Source of the DNA: Macrophomina tecta
Lineage: Eukaryota; Ascomycota; Dothideomycetes; Botryosphaeriales; Botryosphaeriaceae
NCBI GenBank assembly: GCA_024180945.1
Contig: JAKSGN010000002.1
Location: 372,001 to 436,000, forward strand
Direction: 5' to 3'
Length of the DNA stretch: 64,000 nt
Shown here: positions 10,738 through 22,725 of the stretch, piece by piece
How the letters are laid out: each line of letters opens with the position of its first letter
Numbering within the stretch: position 1 is the first letter of the stretch
Translations under genes and position numbers: made by a program
Notes under the pieces: generated by a model
Database searches by the model: none
Told to the model about the DNA's origin: nothing
The model's input: only the letters and a program-made list of their open reading frames with translations

Positions 10738-13700
10738 ATGCCCGGTACGCGCAGTCGCGCTAGCGCCGCAACCCAAGTCCACGACGACGAGGACCAACAG
10801 CAGGAACCGACCTCTGGCCTGGCTTTCAATGAACCCTTAACATGGCGTGCTGGCAAGCCCATCCCCGTGGCCGAGTTGCTGCGCCGGCTGCAGGCCCTGC
10901 ACCAGGAGCTGCGGGGTCTGGAGCAGGAGGAGATTGAGCGGGATGCCCTTCTACCTGTCGGCAAAGAGCTCGCCTCGCAGAACCTGCTGTCGCATAAGGA
11001 TCGCGGCGTTCGCGCATGGACTGGCTGCTGCGTAGTCGACATTTTCCGGCTCTGCGCGCCCGATGCTCCATACACCGCGTCGCAGCTAAAGGTGAGACGC
11101 GCCGCAATGGCTAATCCGCAGTCGTCGCTGACAGCGCTGGCCTAGGACATCTTCATGCTGTTTATCAATACCATATTCCGTGCTCTATCCGACCCCTCGG
11201 ACCCTTACAACAGCCAGCACCTGTACGTCCTGAAGTCGCTTGCCGAAGTCAAGAGCGTCGTCCTGCTCACCGACCTGCCCTCGTCGAACAACCTCATTAC
11301 CGCCCTGTTCACAATCTGTTTCGATGTTTTGTCTGGTCCCTCCAAGGCCGAATCTGGCGAAGAGCTCAGCAAGAATGTCGAGCACCACATGACGGCTGTC
11401 CTGGCTACCTTGGTTGATGAGTCCCAAGGGCTGCCTGGAGAAGTGGTGGACGTTATTTTGGCCCAATTCTTGCGCGCCGATCCGCGGACCATCGCGAACA
11501 ATAGCTCTAAGGGGAAGAAGGGAACTCAGATTGACGAGCGACAATCTACGCTACTACTCAAGGAGGCTCCACCAGCATACAACATGGCGAAGAATATCTG
11601 CAATTCTTGCGCGGATAAGATGGCAAGGTTGATCAGCCAATACTTCAGCTCCGTCATTATGGATGCGACATCCTTGGGCGCGGCACCCGTTCATAAGGCT
11701 GGCAAACGAGGGAGGACAGAAAGCAGCATTGGCGATGAGCCGGACGATGATCGGCCTCGCCAGGTCACGGAAGAGGATTTGCATGAGAGCCGCAAGGCGC
11801 ACCGGCTTTTGCGCGAGCTCTGGCGCTCGACCCCCATGGTACTGCAGGACATCATTCCACAGCTGGAAGCCGAGTTGGGTGCCGAAGATGTGCAGCTCAG
11901 AACACTGGCTACTGAAACGCTTGGCGACATGGTTTCTGGCATTGGTGCAGCAGGTCCGCCTCCACCGCCGACGTACAATCCGTCGGCATATCCGTCTCAG
12001 AGCCTCGCCGCTTCCACGGATCGATTACAAACCTACAACTTCCTTACCACGCCAACATCTCCCCACTCTTTCTCCTCGCGATACCACCAAGTCTACGAAA
12101 GCTTCTTGAGCAGGCGTAACGACAAGTCACCAGTGATTCGTTCAGCTTGGGTGACCGGCATAGGCAGGATTTTAGCAACAAACGCTGGCGGTGTGGGCCT
12201 GGATGTCGAGGACGAGCAACGACTTCTCAAGTTTTTTGGGGATATGCTGGTAGACGGAGACGAGCGTGTACGGCTTGCCGCTATCAAGGCGGTGGAGAGG
12301 TTCGAGTTTGAGGACATTCTCTCGAAACTTGGAAGCAGGGGTGGTATTTCTGAACCGGGCTCAATCCTAAGCAATTTGGCTGATAGGGTGCGTGACCGCA
12401 AACCTGCTGTTCGCGCGGAGGCCACGAATCTTCTAGGTAAGGTTTGGGGGGTTGCTGCCGGGGTCATAGCTGAGGGTAGCGAGGGTAGCGAGCGTGCGAC
12501 TCAGCTACTTGGCCCAATTCCCTCCCGGATCCTGGATGCTTTTTATCTCAACGACGCTGATGTCAACGTCCTCATCGACCATGTTCTATTCGAGCAGCTT
12601 CTGCCCCTTGGTTATCCTACGATCAAGAACAAGTCCCGTGGTCAGGATGGCCAGGCAAACGGCAAGACCGAGCAAACCGAAGCCGACGCGGACAAGATCC
12701 GGGTTGAACGCATCCTCATCCTGATCAGAGATCTAGTGCAGCGGTCAAAGGTTGTTCTCTTTTCCAAACAAGGGAACCAAGTCATGTTGGCCAAGTACAT
12801 GGAGGCTCTTCTAAAGAAGTGCGAAGATTACAACGGCGGTGTTATGGAAAAGGGCGAGAAGGAGACCAAATTGCACCTGGGAAAACTTATCGACTACCAC
12901 GCCAAGACATTACCGGAGTCAGCAAGAGCTTCAGAAGACCTCTGGAAATTCGCGAAAATGCATGACCGCCGTGCCTATCAGCTTATCAGATTCTGCATTG
13001 CTCCCGACAGTGATTACCGTAAAGTCTACAAGGCCATTAAAGAATTCACCAAACGTATGGACGACGCTACCGGCTCCACAGCCACGATGCTCGATACGTT
13101 AATACCCCTGATTTATCGAGCAAGTGTACTGCTGTACAACAAGAGCCACGTACCTGCCATCATCGAATTCTCACGAACAGACGAGAAGGGGCTCGGCAGC
13201 ACAGCCCATGAAGTGCTGAAAGAGATCTCATCCCGCAACCCGGATGTGTTCCGAGGCTACGTTCAAGAGATGTGCAGAGCATTGGAAAGCGAAGCACCTA
13301 GTGCGAAGAAGCCTAACGGGCCGGGCGCTGTGGACGACCTCAAGGCGTGTGCAGGTTTTGCGAAACGGTTTCCCAAAGACGTCCCAACGGAGCGCAAGTT
13401 TGTCCAGAGCATGATCAGCTTCGCAGAGTTCGGTACCCCGCCCAAGGCTGCCAAGTATGGCGTGCAAATCATCTTGACCAGTACAGACAAGAAGGAGATG
13501 CACACGCGTGATCTCCTCCGTAAAAGCACAAAGGGATTTGAATACGGAAAGGGTAACTACCTCGCTAGGCTAGCTGCAATGAGCCAGCTCATGCTCCTTG
13601 GCGGCAAGACCATTGAGGATGAGATCGATCCTGTCATCGACATTTGCATCAATCAGGTCCTTCTGAAGAAGACTGCATCTGTTGAGCCTGATGATAATCC

Positions 13701-15343
13701 CGCTTGGACAGATGAGCCCAGCGAGGACTGCACAGCTAAGATGTGGGCGCTGAAGGTGCTTGTGAACCGCCTCAGAGGCATGACGGATAGTGAGCCTGTA
13801 AAAGAGTCATCCGCGCCGGTTTTCCAATTGCTCAGGACCTTGGTCACCCACGACGGTGAGTTGAGCAAGAAGGCAGAAAGCCCTGCTGCGCAGAAGACAA
13901 GATTACGTCTGCTCGGAGCCCAGCTCCTCCTGAAGCTCTGCCGCGAACGCCGCTTCGACGCCATGCTCTCGGGCCAATTCTTCAATGAGCTTGCCGTCGT
14001 CGCTCAAGACCCGAACCCAAATGTGCGCGAAGGTTTCGTGAAGAAGCTCATGAAGTACCTCGGACAGGACAAGCTCCCGCGCCGTTTCTATGCACCCGTC
14101 TTCCTCCTAGCCTTCGAGCCCGAACCCCGCCTCAAGGACCGCGCCACGACCTGGATCAAGGCGCGCCAGTCTGCCTTCTCGAAGTCCAAGGAGCCCGTCT
14201 TCGAGAACAGCTTCTCGCGCTTCCTCAGCCTGTTGGCGCACCATCCCGATTACAGCGCGGACATAGACAACCTGCGTGACTTTGTGCAGTACATCATGTT
14301 CTTCCTCAAGACGGTGGCCAACGAGGACAACATCAGCCTCATCTACCACGTCGCGCAGCGCGTCAAGTCGGTCGAGGACGCCATCGATGCGTCAAAGTCG
14401 GAGAATCTGTACGTGCTGTCGGACCTCGCACAGGCCGTCATCCAGCGCTTCCAGATGTTGCACGGCTGGAGCATCCAGACCTTCCCGAAGAAGGCGCGCA
14501 TGCCGGCCGACGTGTTTGCGAATCTGCCGGGTCACGAGGCTGCGCAGGAGATTGCGGAGAAGCAGTACGTGCCTGAGGAGTTGGTGGACGAGTTGGATGA
14601 TCTGGTGAAGGCGAGTTTGAGGACGAAGAAGGTAAGCATGCATTTATTTCTGCCTAACTTGCACGTTTGGATGTGTGCTGATTATGTTCTGTCCCCAGCG
14701 TAAGCCTGAAGGTTCGGGCGAGGGGCGCGACAAGAAGCGCTCCCGTACTAGTCTTCCCGTCCGGAAGGGACCACGGCCATCGAAGACGCCGAAGATCAAG
14801 AAGGCACGTAAGATATCGGGGGTACCATCGAGCGAGCGTAGGCGCAGCGGTAGAGTAGTTGGTGAGCGTAGCTATGCGGAGCTCAGCAGCGATGAGGGAG
14901 GCAGTGGCGATGATGATGTGGATGAGGAAGACGAGGACGTCGAGATGGAGGATCAGAGTGCTGATGAGGATGAGGCTATTGGGCGCAATGGTGCTGGGAG
15001 CGAGCAAGAAGAGCAGGAAGATCAGGAGGAAGTAGAGCCTGAACCGGAGGTCGAGGAGGAGCAGGAGGAAGAGGAGGTTGATGAAGAACAGCCCCAGCCC
15101 AAAGCCACACCGAGAAGTACCCGTGCCGCGAGAAAATCTTCGGGCGAGACGCCTAAGGGCGGTGGGAGCGCAGTGAAGGCTAAGGCGAAGGGGAAGAAGG
15201 AAGAAAAGACGAAGGAGAAGGAGGTAGATACGCCGAGGTCGTCAAGGGCTACAAGGAGCAAGGCTGATAGAGCAAATGGCTCCGAAACTCCAGTCAAGGA
15301 TGCGGCGGAAGGGAGGAGGACGAGAAGGTCTGGGAGGTCATGA
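10738..15343 (+). CDS. PDS5, cohesin-associated sister-chromatid cohesion protein
   Basis: PDS5 binds cohesin and regulates its loading, acetylation and release on chromosomes. Three exons: 10738-11091, 11146-14631, 14699-15343, with introns of 54 and 67 nt (GTGAGA...CTAG and GTAAGC...CAG), giving 1494 aa. The N-terminus carries the family motif ELLRRLQALHQELRGLEQ (about residues 44-61). The bulk is HEAT repeats with PDS5 landmarks such as TLATETLGDM and WVTGIGRIL. The last exon encodes a tail of alternating basic and acidic low-complexity sequence (about residues 1281-1494), with RRSGR near the end, likely a DNA- or chromatin-contacting disordered region. It shares a promoter region with TTI1. 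Confidence 0.93.
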
Positions 15344-16376
15344 GCGCGTCACGACTAGCTGGCACCAAAAAGCTATCAACGTGTTGCCTGACTTTGTAGG
15401 TCTTTCGCTACTTTCGTGTCATACAATGAAGATACGCAGTGACGAGGGGGAGCGGAGGGATTTACCAGCTTGCGGGAGCTAGAATGGGTGGATAAAGTAG
15501 GATATACGCCTTGAGGAGATCAACGGGGTCTCTTACAAAAAAAAAAAAGAAAACGAAGGGAGGGCGTTCTTCGGCGATGCTGGAGCCGTGGCGCCATGGC
15601 GATATTTGGGGGGGGGTTTTCCTACTGTTTTCATGCTTTTATACGTTCTTCAGCTTCCATTTTACTCTTATGGTCTGATTATGTTCACTTCTTCGTCGAT
15701 GTCTCTCAGCCTCCTGTTGGCTACTCTTGTGTGCCAGGCATGGCTTGGTGTTCCTTAAGCGTGTTTGTTTTGTGTGTGAGTTTATGTACATCTATGATGA
15801 GCAGGTTTGGTTAACCTGTGACAGTCCATGTCGAGTAGTTACAGAGGCATACTATTTCTTTACTGCTGATCCTGCGCGAGCCACCTACAATCTGGTGTGT
15901 CCATTGATGCTCATGTAACCTTACTTTAGCGGGCGAAGTAGCCATGTGTGGGTCAGTTTCGTTCTTCATTTGGGTGCTTGATATTCCCGCCATTGCTCCT
16001 CGGCTCAGAGCACTAAAGCTCAGAGCCATATATCGCTGCAGGATACTTGAACCTCACACCGTCTACTTGTGACTCGAGATAGAAATTACTGAGCTACAGA
16101 ATGTATACTGCAGGCAATCCAAACACAGTTACAAAACAATTAACAGCATCAAAAAAGACTTTGTTCAGTAAAAAGAGATACAGAGAGAGAACTCCATGAC
16201 CCCATTTTTCTCGTGCTAATCGGATTTCGGCAATGCTGACTCTTTCCTTTTCATCTTCCCGCCCATCTGCCACCCCCCGCTTTAAACAAAAAAAGAAAAA
16301 AAAAAGAGCCCTCCCCACAACTCACTACCCAAAAAAAACCTCATAGATACAATCTTCTCCACCGCCTCTAGCTCTT
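15344..16376. other. Convergent gap between PDS5 and the lectin gene
   Basis: These are two facing 3' flanks with no recognisable gene. It holds an A12 run (15537-15548), a G9 run (15608-15616) and an A/T-rich stretch beside the lectin stop. Short open frames have no domains. Confidence 0.45.
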
Positions 16377-17602
16377 TTAGAATCTCGACCTCATCCTCTG
16401 CGCCCTGTACGCAGTGAAGCCGAAGTAAGCACCCGCCAAGACCATGCCGAAGATGATGAACTTGAAGAAGAACCAGCCCCAGCCGCCACCCTCCTGCTTG
16501 GCGCGCTGCGCTTTGAGTTTCTGCGCGCGCGCCCTGCCGCGGTCCTTGGGGGGTTGGCCGTCGACGCCGGCAGCTGAGGGCTGGTACAGGTTCTTGGTCG
16601 AGAGCGAGATAAGGTCGTGGTTGTCGGCGAGCTCCCCCGTCTCGGCGGAGAAGCCGAGGTAGGCGACGGGCGGAATCTTGACGTCGGTCACGGTAAAGCA
16701 CTCCGTCCACGAGTCCTCCGACTTGTACTGCAGCTCCAGCTTGAGCGATTTCTCGGCGAAGTACGTTAGCCGTGCTTTGGTCGGGATGGCGGCGTTGCGG
16801 AGGCCGCGGGCCTGTCGGTAAACTAAGTGGTTAGTTGCGGGGGAGTCCCTTTTGCTACGGGGCACACCTGAATGGGTGTCGAGGGCAAGCTTTGGGGGGG
16901 ACGTACGGAGCAACCGGCCAACTCCTGTGCCTTTCCATCCGTGTTCTTGTCGTAAGTCGTCTGACCGTCACCCAGCATAGCCATAACATAAGGGAATACA
17001 ACACCAGGCCTGTTGTTCTTGTACGTGTCGAAGAAGATACCCAAGCCCTCGAAGTTGTCAACGCTGCCAAAAACGGGACCCTGCTGGGCGCGCTGCTTGG
17101 TGAGCCACAGGGCCATGCCGTCGCCGTACAGGTTGCCCTGGCCGTGGATCTTGAATTCAAACTCGATCTCCCAGTTCGTCGCGGTGAGCGGCACACGCGA
17201 GAACAGCCAGCCCGAGCGGGAGCCCTTGTCGGCCGTCAACCGGATGTACTTGTCTGTCCGCACGACGGTATCGCCGCCAAAATCGAACCAGCGGCTCTGC
17301 ATGTCCGAGTCCAGGTAGGGCTATGCATTTCGGAACGAGACCAATGGCGTCAGCAAGCTTCATTGCGGTGGGTTCGCCCCTGTCGGAGCTTCTCATGTCG
17401 AAGTTGTGGTGGAGCGGCGTGGCTAACGTACCGGTTGCAAGCTGTGCGTGCGGAGCTGTCAAGCTGTCAGCTATGCCCACCTCCCCGATTGGACCGAACA
17501 ACTTACCGGAATGCTCTTGACTTCGGGAGTGCTGCTTTCTTGGGCAGCAGCGAGGCCCAGGCTGCTGGCGAGCAGCGCCAGGCATGTCCACGGGAGCAGC
17601 AT
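16377..17602 (-). CDS. L-type (legume-like) lectin, Emp47/VIP36/ERGIC-53 family cargo receptor
   Basis: Type I membrane lectin expected to bind mannose-rich glycoproteins and cycle between ER and Golgi. Exons on the minus strand: 17507-17602, 17432-17455 (24 nt), 16907-17320, 16377-16811. The protein is 322 aa. Residues 1-20 form a clear signal peptide (MLLPWTCLALLASSLGLAAA). The tiny second exon encodes LRTHSLQP, matching the conserved N-terminus of this family between SIP and PYLDSD. The lectin fold shows GDGMALWLT, FEGLGIFFDTYKNN and MLGDGQTTYD, with the Asp/Asn ligands expected for calcium and sugar. A basic stretch precedes one membrane helix (about residues 290-310, FKFIIFGMVLAGAYFGFTAY). 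The short tail ends RSRF and lacks a KKXX signal. It is divergent from TIM13. Confidence 0.92.
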
Positions 17603-18086
17603 TGGGGGGTGTCTCCGTCGGTATTCGGGAAGTTAAGGGAACAAGGAGCGGCCGAATTTATGGAGGGAGCATATGAGAGAGCGCGCAGGGAGGCGGAAGG
17701 GGACCGAGGGAAAGGATTGTGGGTTGCCTCTGCGCGCAGCGAAGAAGCCGTTTGGCGTGCGAAGCTGGCTGCCGTGCTACGTTACGGTGGCAGTGTTGGC
17801 GTGGAGAAGAGAAGACGGACGTGGGCGGTGGAGCTTGCTGGCGGTGCTCATGCGTGATGTCTGGCCTCTTCTCATGGCTAAACTGGGGCCGGAGCGGAAG
17901 CCAAAATGACTCGCGTGATGAACCTTCCCAAGCCTGCCAAGCCCGAGCCTTTTCGCAAGCATCATCGAAGCTCCAGTTGTGACGAAACTTCTGCTTCCAA
18001 CGAAACAACAAACCCCGACCGCCCTCGAATCACAAAACAACCCATCGTTCCCGCCTCTTCCGCTCGCTCAGGACTCTGTGCCCAGC
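17603..18086. promoter_or_regulatory. Divergent lectin/TIM13 promoter region
   Basis: A 484-bp region between two outward-facing start codons. Purine-rich on the lectin side and C/T/A-rich just before TIM13, as expected for two leaders. No specific site stands out. Confidence 0.4.
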
Positions 18087-18654
18087 ATGGACTCCCTCGC
18101 CATTACCTCCTCCGACCCAAAGACCGCTGTCATGCAGCAGGTCCGACAAGAAGCCGCCGTCGCAAACGCCCGCCAGCTCGTCGAGGTACGCAAGATACAC
18201 CCATCTCGCTGTTGCCGCGACCGCATAGCCAAAGACATGGTTTCCTTTTCTTTCTATTGAATTGGCTTGCCCCGTGGTGGATTTGAAAGCATTTCAGCCG
18301 CGCGACCATGCTCGAACATGTGTTCGGTTGAAGCAGAAGTCCGGAAGCGCATAGAGCATATCCTTCCCAATGCCTACACCCCGGACGACTTGTGCTTGTT
18401 TTTTTGTAATCTATTTTAGCACCGATGCCGCACGCCTTACTTCCCGCACATCGACTAACGCGATCCCTCTACCGCAGAAACTCAACGAGCACTGCTTCGA
18501 ACGTTGCGTTCCCAAGCCCGGCACCTCCCTCTCCAAGGGCGAGGAGACTTGCTTCAGCCAATGCATGGAGAAGTACATGAGCGCCTGGAACGTTGTCAGC
18601 AGGCAATACGTCGCCAAGCTCCAGCAGAACTCGGGCGGAAACATTGGCTTGTAA
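18087..18654 (+). CDS. TIM13, small Tim chaperone of the mitochondrial intermembrane space
   Basis: Tim13 pairs with Tim8 to shuttle hydrophobic precursors across the intermembrane space. Two exons, 18087-18185 and 18478-18654, flank a long (292 nt) GT-AG intron, giving 91 aa, the family's size. The twin CX3C motifs are CFERC and CFSQC (about residues 39-43 and 58-62), followed by the Tim13-like YMSAWNVVSRQYVAKLQ. The N-terminus has AVANARQLVE, also typical of Tim13. The start at 18087 is the first in-frame ATG giving this length. Assigned to Tim13 rather than Tim8, 9 or 10 on the sequence after the second motif. Confidence 0.93.
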
Positions 18655-19060
18655 GGATGAAACGGATCGGTTCGAATGGATGGATGTTCAAAAGAATGAG
18701 GCTTGGAATGCAGCGCGCTGGTGAGGGAGAGGCCCTTAAAGATGATGGGGAAAGAGTCCCGTCGATTGTAGGGACGGCGTCAGGCACGGAGGCCAGATCC
18801 GATGGCTTTTAGAAGGCTTACTGCATCGAGCCATTGTACTCTACGGAACGCCACGAAAAGACGGAATATTTGTCGAAATTTCGGGTCAATGACGCCGGCG
18901 TGCGTGGGACAGGTTATTGGCATCTGGGGCGCTTGACAAGTTGAGACTTTGGAAGCGAATACTCGGCTCAGTAAACGGAATAGAATATCCGTAAAACTCA
19001 TACATAAACCCCTTTGTATAAGTCCCTCCCGATGCTAGACATATCTAATCAGTCAAGCCA
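18655..19060. other. Convergent 3' flanks of TIM13 and NUC1
   Basis: About 400 bp with no gene seen. It contains A/T-rich sequence suited to two polyadenylation regions. Confidence 0.45.
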
Positions 19061-20071
19061 TCACCTCGACGGAGAAGGCAATCCAGGCTTGGCGGCAAAG
19101 CTCTTTTGTCTCTCCTTGTATTCTTTCACGACCAGTGAGCAGGCAAACTCAGCGCACAGCTTCTTCCTACGCGACACTGGAAGCTTGCTGGCGAATTCTA
19201 AGCCGCTCGCTCTCTCCACAGCCTCGACCGGGACCTCAAAGTCCGCAAGCGGCTTGTCGTTGGAAATAGGAGCATTGGGCAGGACAAAAGCTCCGAGCGC
19301 CACGTCTCCTCCCGTCTTGCCATCCTCAGCAAAAATGATCTTATAGAAATGCGTCGGGACTGCAACGTTGGGCGGGCTGCCGATGACCTCGTAGCTGACG
19401 CGCCACTTGCCGTCAGCCTCGCGGCGAGGGAGGTACAGAGGGCCGGTGACAATCCGAACGCTGGGGTACTTATGCGTGAGGCGGCGGCAGAAGTCCTCAA
19501 AGTGCGCCCAGTAGTCGCGGTTGAAGCCGTCGCCGACCTGGGGGCACATGTTGCTCAGGGAAAATGTGTCGTCCATGGCTTCCTGGCTCCACTTTGCGTC
19601 GGCGGCGGGCACCTGGTGGCCGCGGTCGTAACCGCTGCGGAAGTAGTCTTTCAGCTTCGCGCGGAACTTTTCCGGGATGGACGCATCCTCGACAAAGGAG
19701 CTGTGCTTGCGGTCGCCGTTGTGCGCCGCCAGCGACTCGGGCGTGATATGCTCGGCCACCCAGTGCGGGTTGCGCGTGCGCCGGTCGAAGGACGAGGTCA
19801 GCGACTTCGCCGTCCGCAGGTCGTTAACGGGGCCTGGGAAGCCATATTGGTAGAGGCCGCTGGGGTCGACGGGGGCGGTCGAGGCGAGGGGCTTCGAGAT
19901 GGGGGCCCCGGGAACGGGTGCTTGCAGCGACACGCCGACGGGTGAGATGGCAGATGAAGGGATCGTGGCTGTGGGTGCTTCTTTCTTGCCCGTCGAGTAG
20001 AAGGCGGCTGTTGCCGCAGCGCCAGTAGCCGCACCCGCAGCGGCAATGATAGCAAAAGTTGCCTTCGACAT
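19061..20071 (-). CDS. NUC1, mitochondrial endonuclease G (DNA/RNA non-specific nuclease)
   Basis: A single-exon gene of 336 aa. Nuc1/EndoG is a mitochondrial sugar-non-specific nuclease of the inner membrane/intermembrane space, linked to mitochondrial DNA turnover and apoptosis-like death. The N-terminus is a targeting and membrane segment (ATFAIIAAAGAATGAAATAA) followed by a Pro/Ala linker. The catalytic DRGH motif sits at about residues 147-151 in YDRGHQVPAADAKWS, with the histidine as general base, and the metal-binding asparagine is in FNRDYWAHFE. FSLSNMCPQ and the FYKII strand are also family hallmarks. All active-site residues I can check are present, so it should be active. Confidence 0.95.
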   Translation of the reverse strand: MSKATFAIIAAAGAATGAAATAAFYSTGKKEAPTATIPSSAISPVGVSLQAPVPGAPISKPLASTAPVDPSGLYQYGFPGPVNDLRTAKSLTSSFDRRTRNPHWVAEHITPESLAAHNGDRKHSSFVEDASIPEKFRAKLKDYFRSGYDRGHQVPAADAKWSQEAMDDTFSLSNMCPQVGDGFNRDYWAHFEDFCRRLTHKYPSVRIVTGPLYLPRREADGKWRVSYEVIGSPPNVAVPTHFYKIIFAEDGKTGGDVALGAFVLPNAPISNDKPLADFEVPVEAVERASGLEFASKLPVSRRKKLCAEFACSLVVKEYKERQKSFAAKPGLPSPSR

Positions 20072-20703
20072 GTCGGAATTGTGTGAGCGGATAAGTGTGG
20101 ACGGAAGGTGACTAAAATGAAGGTAGGATTAACCCCCGAGAGCCGCCTGTCACGCGGCACACAGCCCGAAAGCTACGGTGTTGATCAGGTGCGCCAGCGA
20201 CGCGTTGGAAAAGTACGAGACGCGTGCCTGCAGGGTCTGGCAGCTGGCGTTGTGAGAGGTGGGCGGCTGCTGGTCATGCTCTGCCGATCCTGGACTCGCT
20301 TAGTCACAGCGCGTTGCAATCCTCGACACCTTGTTGGCTCGTCGAGCTGCATTTTTTCTCTTTTTTGGTTCCATCAAAAATCGTCATTCCTATGGCCCTT
20401 GTTGTTGAAGGCCAAAACTCGCCATCGCCATGCAAATGAGTTGAAGGCGCTGTTGCGACCGTAGACGCGGCCGCGCAGAAATTATAGCCCCCACACCGAG
20501 AAGCTATCCGCCCGAATTTTCCGCCAGTACTCCTTCCACGCCGAATGCCAAAGCCACAGGTATATGCATCACCTGAAGCAGTGCCGTATCCCGCTAAAAC
20601 CATGCCCAAGTAGCCAGCCAACAAAACCCCTTAACTGTGGAACGAGGAGAGAATTCTATAGAGTGTGTGAAGGAGAAAGAGAATTGTCGCCAAATGCGAT
20701 TTG
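20072..20703. other. NUC1 upstream region and BUR6 3' flank
   Basis: A 632-bp tail-to-head spacer between two minus-strand genes. The part nearest 20072 is the NUC1 promoter and leader, and the part nearest 20703 is the BUR6 3' untranslated region. No further gene is seen. Confidence 0.4.
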
Positions 20704-21530
20704 TCAAAAGTCATTGCTATCCTTGCGCTTCTTGCGGCCAGCCCTACGCTTCTTGCCTTCGCCTTCCTCGGGCGAGCCGCCCCGGTCAGCAGGTGCAGGT
20801 GCATCGGAAACCTTGTTGACAATGTCGTTGAGGAAGTCAAAGTGCTCGTCCTGGAGGACAGCTTGCTTGAGGTGGGCGGCGGAGACGCGCTTCGACGAAC
20901 GGTTCTTCGCTTCGGCGGCAGCCTTGGTGACAAGTGAGATCATAAATAGCTCGAGTGCCTTGGCTGGATACGAGGTTAGCTAATGTGGGTGGCTACCAGG
21001 CTTAGGTGAGGGTAGGGCTGAGGCTTACCGACTACGTGGGGCGTGACTTGGGCGACTTTGCCGACATCCTCGTCGGCCTGCATGATGCGCTTGATACGAG
21101 CGGCGGGGAATTTGGTCTTGACCTCTATGCCCTCGGCGACACCGGGAGCCTGCTCCCTGGGCTCGGATTTGATCATGCCGCCATTGGCGTCCATGAGATC
21201 ACCTGGCTCCATGGTCTCAGTCTTGAGGGTGGTGGGTGCGGAGTAGAGCGGCGACCAGTGCTGGCCGTCCTCACCTTCAAACTTGATGTGGGGGGCGGCC
21301 ATGGGTGTGGAGGTCGGAAAGGCGATGCTGTTCCGGGGCGGGGTGTAGGCGGCGGGCGGCGGATTATAAGCGTTTGGGGGCGGGGCGTAGGGTGACTGGG
21401 GTGGCGCGTGCGAAATAGAGCCGCGATACTTTTGGTGTTGGGGTGGCAGTGGCTCGGGCTCGGCCTGCTCGTTGTCGAAGGCTGAGAGATCGGGCGAGCG
21501 CGGCGCGTACGAGTCCTCCGGATCGTCCAT
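20704..21530 (-). CDS. NC2-alpha (Bur6/DRAP1-type) histone-fold transcription regulator
   Basis: NC2-alpha pairs with NC2-beta and clamps TBP on DNA, repressing or tuning RNA polymerase II initiation. Two exons, 21029-21530 and 20704-20963, join across a 65-nt intron (GTAAGC...CCAG), giving 253 aa. The first half is a long Pro/Tyr-rich disordered region. The histone fold runs from [20 protein letters not shown] (about residue 140) through the splice ([15 protein letters not shown]) to [19 protein letters not shown]. The FDFL end and [10 protein letters not shown] start are typical of NC2-alpha. A basic Lys/Arg-rich tail ends the protein. A Dpb3- or NF-YC-like relative is a less likely alternative. 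Confidence 0.85.
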
Positions 21531-22725
21531 ATTAATGGCGCGAAGACACACCGAAACTTATAGACGGAGCGAGGGCGCGCTAGCGTGCTTCTCTCGTACA
21601 CGGAGAGCCGACTGCGTGGGTATGCGGAGGCGGTGATTCGGCGCAGCAATCAGTAAAGTGGATCCCCCGACCGCCCGAGACGAGAGATCGGGACGGAGGG
21701 CGTCGGTATAGCTGCGCCGGGGAAGGCCTTGGCGCGGAGCAGCAGGTGCCCGAAACAAACAGCAGCAGTTGAACACAAAACGGTGCGCCGGAGAAAAGCG
21801 GAGTTAAGCAGCAGCGCGGAGGGGGTAGGGCAGGGCGACTTGGGCACGGCTGCGCAGCTGCGAGCGGCGAGGGCAGCGGGCTTTATGCCCGCGCCTGCCG
21901 CCTTGCAAGGATGCGCGACCGGCCAAGCCACCTTGAGAAGGCTGCCCAAAACGCGCCGCCACTAACTCAACATCAACCTCATATGCCAGCTGCCAGCCTC
22001 ACGCCGTTTGCCTGCGTCGCGTCGTGGTGCCGGCCGCCTTCGGCATGGCCAGCATTAGATGGCGACAGCGAGAGTTCCCGAGACCACTGGTCTGCCCTCT
22101 GCCGCCTTCTGCCGCCGCCGCCGCCCGAAGCCGCCCGAAGCCCTTCGCCCTTCGTCTTGCGCCGTCGCGACTGTCCTATATCTGCCCAAGGCTGCAGCCA
22201 GGGCGCGACGTAATAGCCACTATGGGCCCAGTCACTTGATCTGATCTGACAGTGTCTCAAATTGGCTATTCACTGCGCGATCATACGCACCATTCTCCCA
22301 CCACATATTTTCTGAGTCATCGCGTGTCTGTCCCGCCGTTGCCAGAGCACATGGTACATTCTGGATGTTACATCCATCAGATGTTGCGGCGTCGATTTCC
22401 GCATCTTTCAAGCCCTACAACAGCCCACGGTGGATGCACACTCTATGTACTGGCGGACAATGGCCGTTTGTTCTTCGTAGCCGCGGCTGAAGGCGGACAT
22501 TCGACGGTCCATAACGCGCCAGGTGAGGTTCTAAGCAAACGCATGGCACGGCTCCAGAGATTGCGGGGTGGACAGGCAAATGTAGATCTAGTCTGAGGAT
22601 CCACATGCCTAACAAGGAAGGTAGATGTGCCTGGGCTGCTCCATGTCATTTTTTCCTATACAAGCTGCTACGTCATCAGCGAGCCTCAAAATCAGAGGCT
22701 GGCACTTCGGTCATAGGATGACGTG
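21531..22725. other. Spacer between BUR6 and the NOSIP-type gene
   Basis: About 1.2 kb with no recognisable gene. The part next to 21531 is GC-rich and should be the BUR6 promoter and leader. A GCC-rich patch lies near 22100-22145. Small frames such as 22252-22596 on the plus strand lack domains and begin in non-coding-looking sequence. Confidence 0.4.

Noticed and set aside
16835..17857. 340-codon plus-strand open frame
   Set aside because: Antisense to the lectin gene and its promoter.
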